From: Salinivirgaceae bacterium
GTDB lineage: Bacteria; Bacteroidota; Bacteroidia; Bacteroidales; SZUA-534
Assembly: GCA_017527435.1 (NCBI GenBank)
Contig: JAFXQB010000001.1
Location: 564,696-628,695, forward strand
Reading direction: 5' to 3'
Length of the DNA stretch: 64,000 bases
The position numbers and the translations under genes were made by a program. The notes beneath the pieces were generated by a model that was given only the letters and a program-made list of their open reading frames with translations, did no database searches and was not told the origin of the DNA. Of the stretch, positions 61,901-64,000 are shown in pieces. Every line of letters starts with the position of its first letter. Positions within the stretch are counted from its first letter, which is position 1.

Positions 61901-62189
61901 AAGTAAGATGCCTGTCGGAATCTACGCAAAACTCGACCCGTTTGAGCGCGTTGATATGGAAATCAAGAAAGGCGACTGCCTGTACACATTCTCCGACGGT
62001 TTCCAAGACCAGTTTGGCTACGAAAGTGGCAAGAAGTTCATGAGCAAGCACCTGCGCGAAGTTCTGCTCGAAATCCACCAGAAGCCAATGGCCGAGCAGA
62101 AAGAGATTCTGAACAAGATTTACGAAGACTGGCGCGGCCCGGCCGACCATCAGACCGACGACGTAGTGCTGATGGGTGTGCGCATTTAA
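58911..62189 (+). CDS. Membrane sensor with beta-propeller ectodomain and SpoIIE-type phosphatase
   Basis: A 1092-residue inner-membrane protein. A signal peptide (MRKITLLLATALSCLICNAQ) leads a periplasmic region with Reg_prop-like propeller repeats (DQRGIIYFANDDGIIEYDGS, later DKDGNIWCSTDRGIFKITED) and then a Y_Y_Y domain (FRYSSTFYDSEDKTEYSTMI). A membrane helix lies near residues 760-782 (AYLLYVILLVVLVYGIV), followed by a coiled coil with KQKDEIQSS near 810 and a SpoIIE/PP2C phosphatase domain from about 845 (SGDYYWFGQFGDY, ADCTGHGVPGGFMSMLGMTN). It would turn a periplasmic signal into dephosphorylation of a cytoplasmic anti-sigma-type partner. The ectodomain is A/T rich, the phosphatase part GC rich. 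Confidence 0.9.
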   Translation: MRKITLLLATALSCLICNAQQINKYGVPFITNYKPTTVQTLGIAQDQRGIIYFANDDGIIEYDGSVWNKIDLIGTKSLSIDEDNIVHVGTEGDFGYLYPNLSGQLKFVSLASKVPDSIQVSGIYKTYSHGKQTYYCSLLNIFVAEKDSIVKIIDLPEKSWFTFMQGDTLIISNSGNEMTLYFDNRLHYTNLETGGLYGIVPYKNGEYLMASGSQVYKGIISEKNTLLKIRDTNPFIDNLYKKHIPYDLSRYGDNFIMSTIMGDKYSILVMNSDLEPIYAANKQCGLGSINAVCCLQLGHILWAGLDNRISKIEIGNAIHHFGSESGLEGAINDIFQFEGVMYIGTNGGVFRYDFDEFGLPKFTQIDTYMGQKFIKFAIPGTNRKMMIVGGAVNITMFENGQKCNDQIRRINGQSLMQSKKHPELLYIGSNTTGLYCYKYQNRGKTHWEKVYNILEDSDIFSIAEDKDGNIWCSTDRGIFKITEDGKSFLLYDEENGLPSIEMATVKNINGRILFLTIAGIYELNESESTFEPSDFLGQFSADTTIGTLNLSNYKDGYILSRVNMNTQTCWLDYVRKNDQGEFYLEKISEFKKLPNDANFFTYTDNESNLWIGIDDILYCYNPELIDKNHPYYKNPFNAHVRQIIANDTIVLFGGAFKSANGGIALSQPKNEIVEIPYSENSLTFRYSSTFYDSEDKTEYSTMIEGDDKTWSKWKNSTEYTRMHLSEGNYTFKVKARNIYGVESEVATFAFTIKPPFYRTIVAYLLYVILLVVLVYGIVKWNTHRLIEEKKKLEQKIAEATEEIRGQNIQLEQQKDEIEKQKDEIQSSINYARRIQRALLTPDEVIDKIFPDHFLLYKPRNVVSGDYYWFGQFGDYKVSIVADCTGHGVPGGFMSMLGMTNLNYIVGQELRPDEILNKLRNAIITSLRQKDDSIQPTGDEKADRRAAFAAATEKKDRSQDGMDVAMYVLNEKEMTLSFAGANNPLVLIRDGEVEVVKASKMPVGIYAKLDPFERVDMEIKKGDCLYTFSDGFQDQFGYESGKKFMSKHLREVLLEIHQKPMAEQKEILNKIYEDWRGPADHQTDDVVLMGVRI

Positions 62190-62212
62190 CGCCAGCACTA
62201 GTAACTATTTAC

Positions 62213-62243
62213 AAGCGATTCCGTTTTGGGGTCGCTTTTTTTT
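62213..62243 (+). terminator. Terminator after the sensor gene
   Basis: AAGCGA and TCGCTT form a 6-bp stem with a 13-base loop followed by a long T run. Confidence 0.75.
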
Positions 62244-62269
62244 CTTTTTATAAGGACTATATCACTTAA

Positions 62270-62497
62270 GGACACGATAACACCTACCACACCAAACGTC
62301 GCTCAGCAACACCAAAAATGTAAATCACCGTCTTTGAAGATTACAGAGAAAACCATTCTCAATTATTACGGCACCCGCGTCGCGCTGCACACTTTCGGCA
62401 TTCATTAGCCACAGATTGTCAGACAATTGTACGGTCACATCAATATCGTGGGTTAAGAGAAAGATCGTCTTTTATGACTCGGCGGCCAGGTTTTCCA
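62270..62497 (-). pseudogene. Dead copy of the ABC ATPase 3' end
   Basis: Read on the minus strand this stretch gives LAAES, a stop, then KTIFLLTHDIDVTVQLSDNL and WLMNAESVQ, closely matching the end of the ABC ATPase at 63.7-64 kb (LAAESQKAILLSTHDIDVAV and onward). It has stop codons inside and no start. DNA identity is high around the switch-region histidine (CCACGATATTGATGTG on the minus strand). This is a remnant of a duplication that now lies on the other side of the Ntn-hydrolase gene. It fills most of the 62190-62553 gap. Confidence 0.85.
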
Positions 62498-62553
62498 TTC
62501 CGATATTTATTGCATTGGTTCCAATGCGCGTTATCCATTCAATGTCAGTTATA

Positions 62554-63627
62554 TCAGTGTTTGCTCCGCTCCAGCTCAAAACTGAACGGCTTATCGAAAT
62601 TCCGCCGCGAGTAGTATGTGACCGCAGGTTTCGACAGGTTCATCACCACTGTCCACTGCGTACCGCCAATGGTGTTGTCTATCCAAGGCTGTTGCGCAAC
62701 GGAAAAAATGGCATCGCTCAATTGCTCAGTGGTCATAATGCCTTGAGAATCATCGTAAAGTGTGCAAAGTTGGTCGTAGCGGGTATCGCCAAAAATAAGG
62801 CCATCATTAAGTTTTTGCTGGCACAAATAGTGGTTTGCGACAGCGTGTGTTTCAGTCACTACCATCTGATTATCAACATATTCAACCACAACGCTGCGAC
62901 CTGTGGCGTCCGACATTGAATAGTGGTGGGCCGCACCAATATCAGAATTCATATCGATTTGACCAAGCAAATCTATCGCCTCATCGACCGTGGCGGCCTT
63001 TTTCAGCAGGTAGGTGATAGCGCTGGTGGTGGTGAGTGCCGGTTTGCCTGTATTTTGGTGAGTTTCAACGCTATCGCCAGCCATAAGGTCGGCAATAGCA
63101 AAGCCCTTCTCGTTGACACCATCGAGAGCGAAGAAAAGGTCGCTCAACGCCACATATTGATTAATAAAACCTTCGGGCAGCCAGCCTTCACCAAATCCGT
63201 AAAAATCTGTGCTAAAAGTAGATATGTATTCGTAACTATTTTTGGTGGTGGCGTGCAGAATCAGTGCGGTTGCCGACATAAAGTCGAAGTTTCGGCCCAT
63301 CAGCACATCGCCGTCAGGTGTGCGAGCGGTCAGCGTTGAGCAGCCGTAATCCATTGTGTCGGGCTCTGCCGGCGGCGTATAGTACCCCTTCGACAGGAAT
63401 TGATTGATATACTGCACCACTTCCTGTGAGTTTTTGGCCCCGCCTTTTTTCAAAAAATCATCGAAACCATCGTCGCCCTTATACTCCATATAGTACAAGC
63501 CCTCGTCGAGTTTCTGGACTGACATCGCGCCTTTGACAAGCGAGCCGAATGTCGCCCAAACGCAGACTATGACGAGAACAATCAATCCTAAAATTGTTAA
63601 AGCCGTGATTTTTAATAGTTTCTTCAT
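62554..63627 (-). CDS. Membrane-anchored linear amide C-N hydrolase (Ntn-hydrolase fold)
   Basis: A 357-residue protein with an N-terminal membrane anchor (about residues 8-29, ALTILGLIVLVIVCVWATFG) and a choloylglycine-hydrolase/C45-like domain. The nucleophile region is TMDYGCSTLTARTPDGDVLM, followed by GRNFDF, with later motifs FFALDGVNEKGFAIADLMAG and TTTSAITYLLKKAATVDEAI. Such enzymes cut amide bonds (bile salts, penicillin-like or acyl-amides) or process themselves. The cysteine is internal here, so cleavage before Cys would be needed to expose it. Lies between an intact and a dead ATPase copy. Confidence 0.85.
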   Translation of the reverse strand: MKKLLKITALTILGLIVLVIVCVWATFGSLVKGAMSVQKLDEGLYYMEYKGDDGFDDFLKKGGAKNSQEVVQYINQFLSKGYYTPPAEPDTMDYGCSTLTARTPDGDVLMGRNFDFMSATALILHATTKNSYEYISTFSTDFYGFGEGWLPEGFINQYVALSDLFFALDGVNEKGFAIADLMAGDSVETHQNTGKPALTTTSAITYLLKKAATVDEAIDLLGQIDMNSDIGAAHHYSMSDATGRSVVVEYVDNQMVVTETHAVANHYLCQQKLNDGLIFGDTRYDQLCTLYDDSQGIMTTEQLSDAIFSVAQQPWIDNTIGGTQWTVVMNLSKPAVTYYSRRNFDKPFSFELERSKH

Positions 63628-63701
63628 ATTAAATAGTTTTGTAGTCAATTGCCGAAATTATGCAATATTTCGATAGGTGGCGACAAAATCGAAAACCACA
63701 A

Positions 63702-64000
63702 CTACCACACAAACCGCCGCTCGGCAGCGTCAAAATGCAAATTGCTGTTTTTGAAAAGATTATCGAGAGAGCCTTTCTCGATTATTTCGGCAACCGAGCC
63801 GCTCTGCACGCCATCGGTATTCATTAGCCACAGATTGTCAGACAGTTGCACGGCCACATCAATATCGTGGGTTGAAAGCAGGATTGCCTTTTGCGACTCG
63901 GCGGCCAGACGGTGAAGCAGAAGCAGCACTTCAACGCGCGCGGCGGCATCGAGAAAGGCGGTTGGCTCATCGAGAATGATTATTGGTGTTTGTTGTGCCA
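63702..64000 (-). CDS. ABC transporter ATP-binding protein, C-terminal part (cut by window edge)
   Basis: The visible 98 or so residues include Walker B and the D-loop (TPIIILDEPTAFLDAAARVE), the switch histidine in LLSTHDIDVAVQLSDNLWLM and a C-terminal tail NLHFDAAERRFVW. The form with DAAARVEVLLLLHRLA and the THDIDVAV stretch is typical of FecE/BtuD-like importer ATPases for iron chelates or cobalamin. Walker A and the ABC signature lie beyond position 64000. The stop at 63702 is 74 bases upstream of the hydrolase gene start. Confidence 0.88.
   Translation of the reverse strand, partial: AQQTPIIILDEPTAFLDAAARVEVLLLLHRLAAESQKAILLSTHDIDVAVQLSDNLWLMNTDGVQSGSVAEIIEKGSLDNLFKNSNLHFDAAERRFVW

Overview
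The window looks like a piece of chromosome from an uncultured member of the Bacteroidetes, most likely Bacteroidales. The evidence is in the sequence. Promoters carry the Bacteroidetes -7 element TAnnTTTG, in several cases with TTTG 19-21 bases upstream. Most genes lack Shine-Dalgarno sequences. There are type IX secretion C-terminal domains of both type A and type B, an orphan TonB-receptor plug protein, Bacteroidetes-typical families (DUF4290, DUF4293, DUF2490, DUF4956, LptE-SecG cluster) and a zinc-free type-B L31. No rRNA or tRNA genes were seen. The genus cannot be told from this window.

Layout. 1-10.4 kb: truncated argR, dtd, a START-like protein, a lipoprotein, then a sigma-54 activator / lptE / TPR / secG run, a terC-family transporter and hldD, followed by a degraded AT-rich accessory patch (orphan secreted protein, RHS-core remnant, receptor-plug protein). 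10.4-14.1 kb: a minus-strand block of iron-sulfur genes (DUF59/SufT-like, sufE, sufS), a cyclophilin and a UPF0340 protein. 14.2-20.9 kb: dcuB with a frameshift, an unusual array of three structured repeats, DUF4290, a DUF486 membrane protein, ispF, gdhA and a lipoprotein. 21.1-24.8 kb: two secreted proteins, an M23 peptidase and a transglutaminase-fold beta-propeller protein, that share an N-terminal region. 24.8-36 kb: folC, a large TPR protein, a sodium symporter, ruvB, a RAYT transposase framed by inverted hairpin sets, an outer-membrane protein, tmk, a NUDIX hydrolase, an AT-rich lipoprotein and an alpha-oxoamine synthase. 36-43.5 kb: yidC, a small barrel protein, rpmE2, argH, a T9SS type-B protein and a dus gene. 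43.5-48 kb: a tiny lysine-rich gene, a SNF2 helicase, a SUI1/eIF1-like factor and rpe. 48-58.7 kb: a T9SS type-A protein, then a long minus-strand run (rsh, miaB, a YD-like protein, VTC-domain protein, DUF4956, DUF2490, DUF4293, TPR) and a NUDIX-derived regulator. 58.9-64 kb: a giant sensor / SpoIIE phosphatase, a membrane-anchored Ntn hydrolase and a truncated ABC ATPase, with a dead copy of the ATPase 3' end on the other side of the hydrolase.

Most of the window is housekeeping. The parts that seem least explained are the three-unit repeat at about 16.53-16.81 kb, whose stems covary and which can fold in two alternative ways; the RAYT element at 30.76-31.41 kb with covarying inverted hairpin sets; the M23/transglutaminase pair; and the tightly packed VTC-DUF4956-DUF2490 cluster. 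All functional links between neighbours are inferences from position and domain content; no searches were run.
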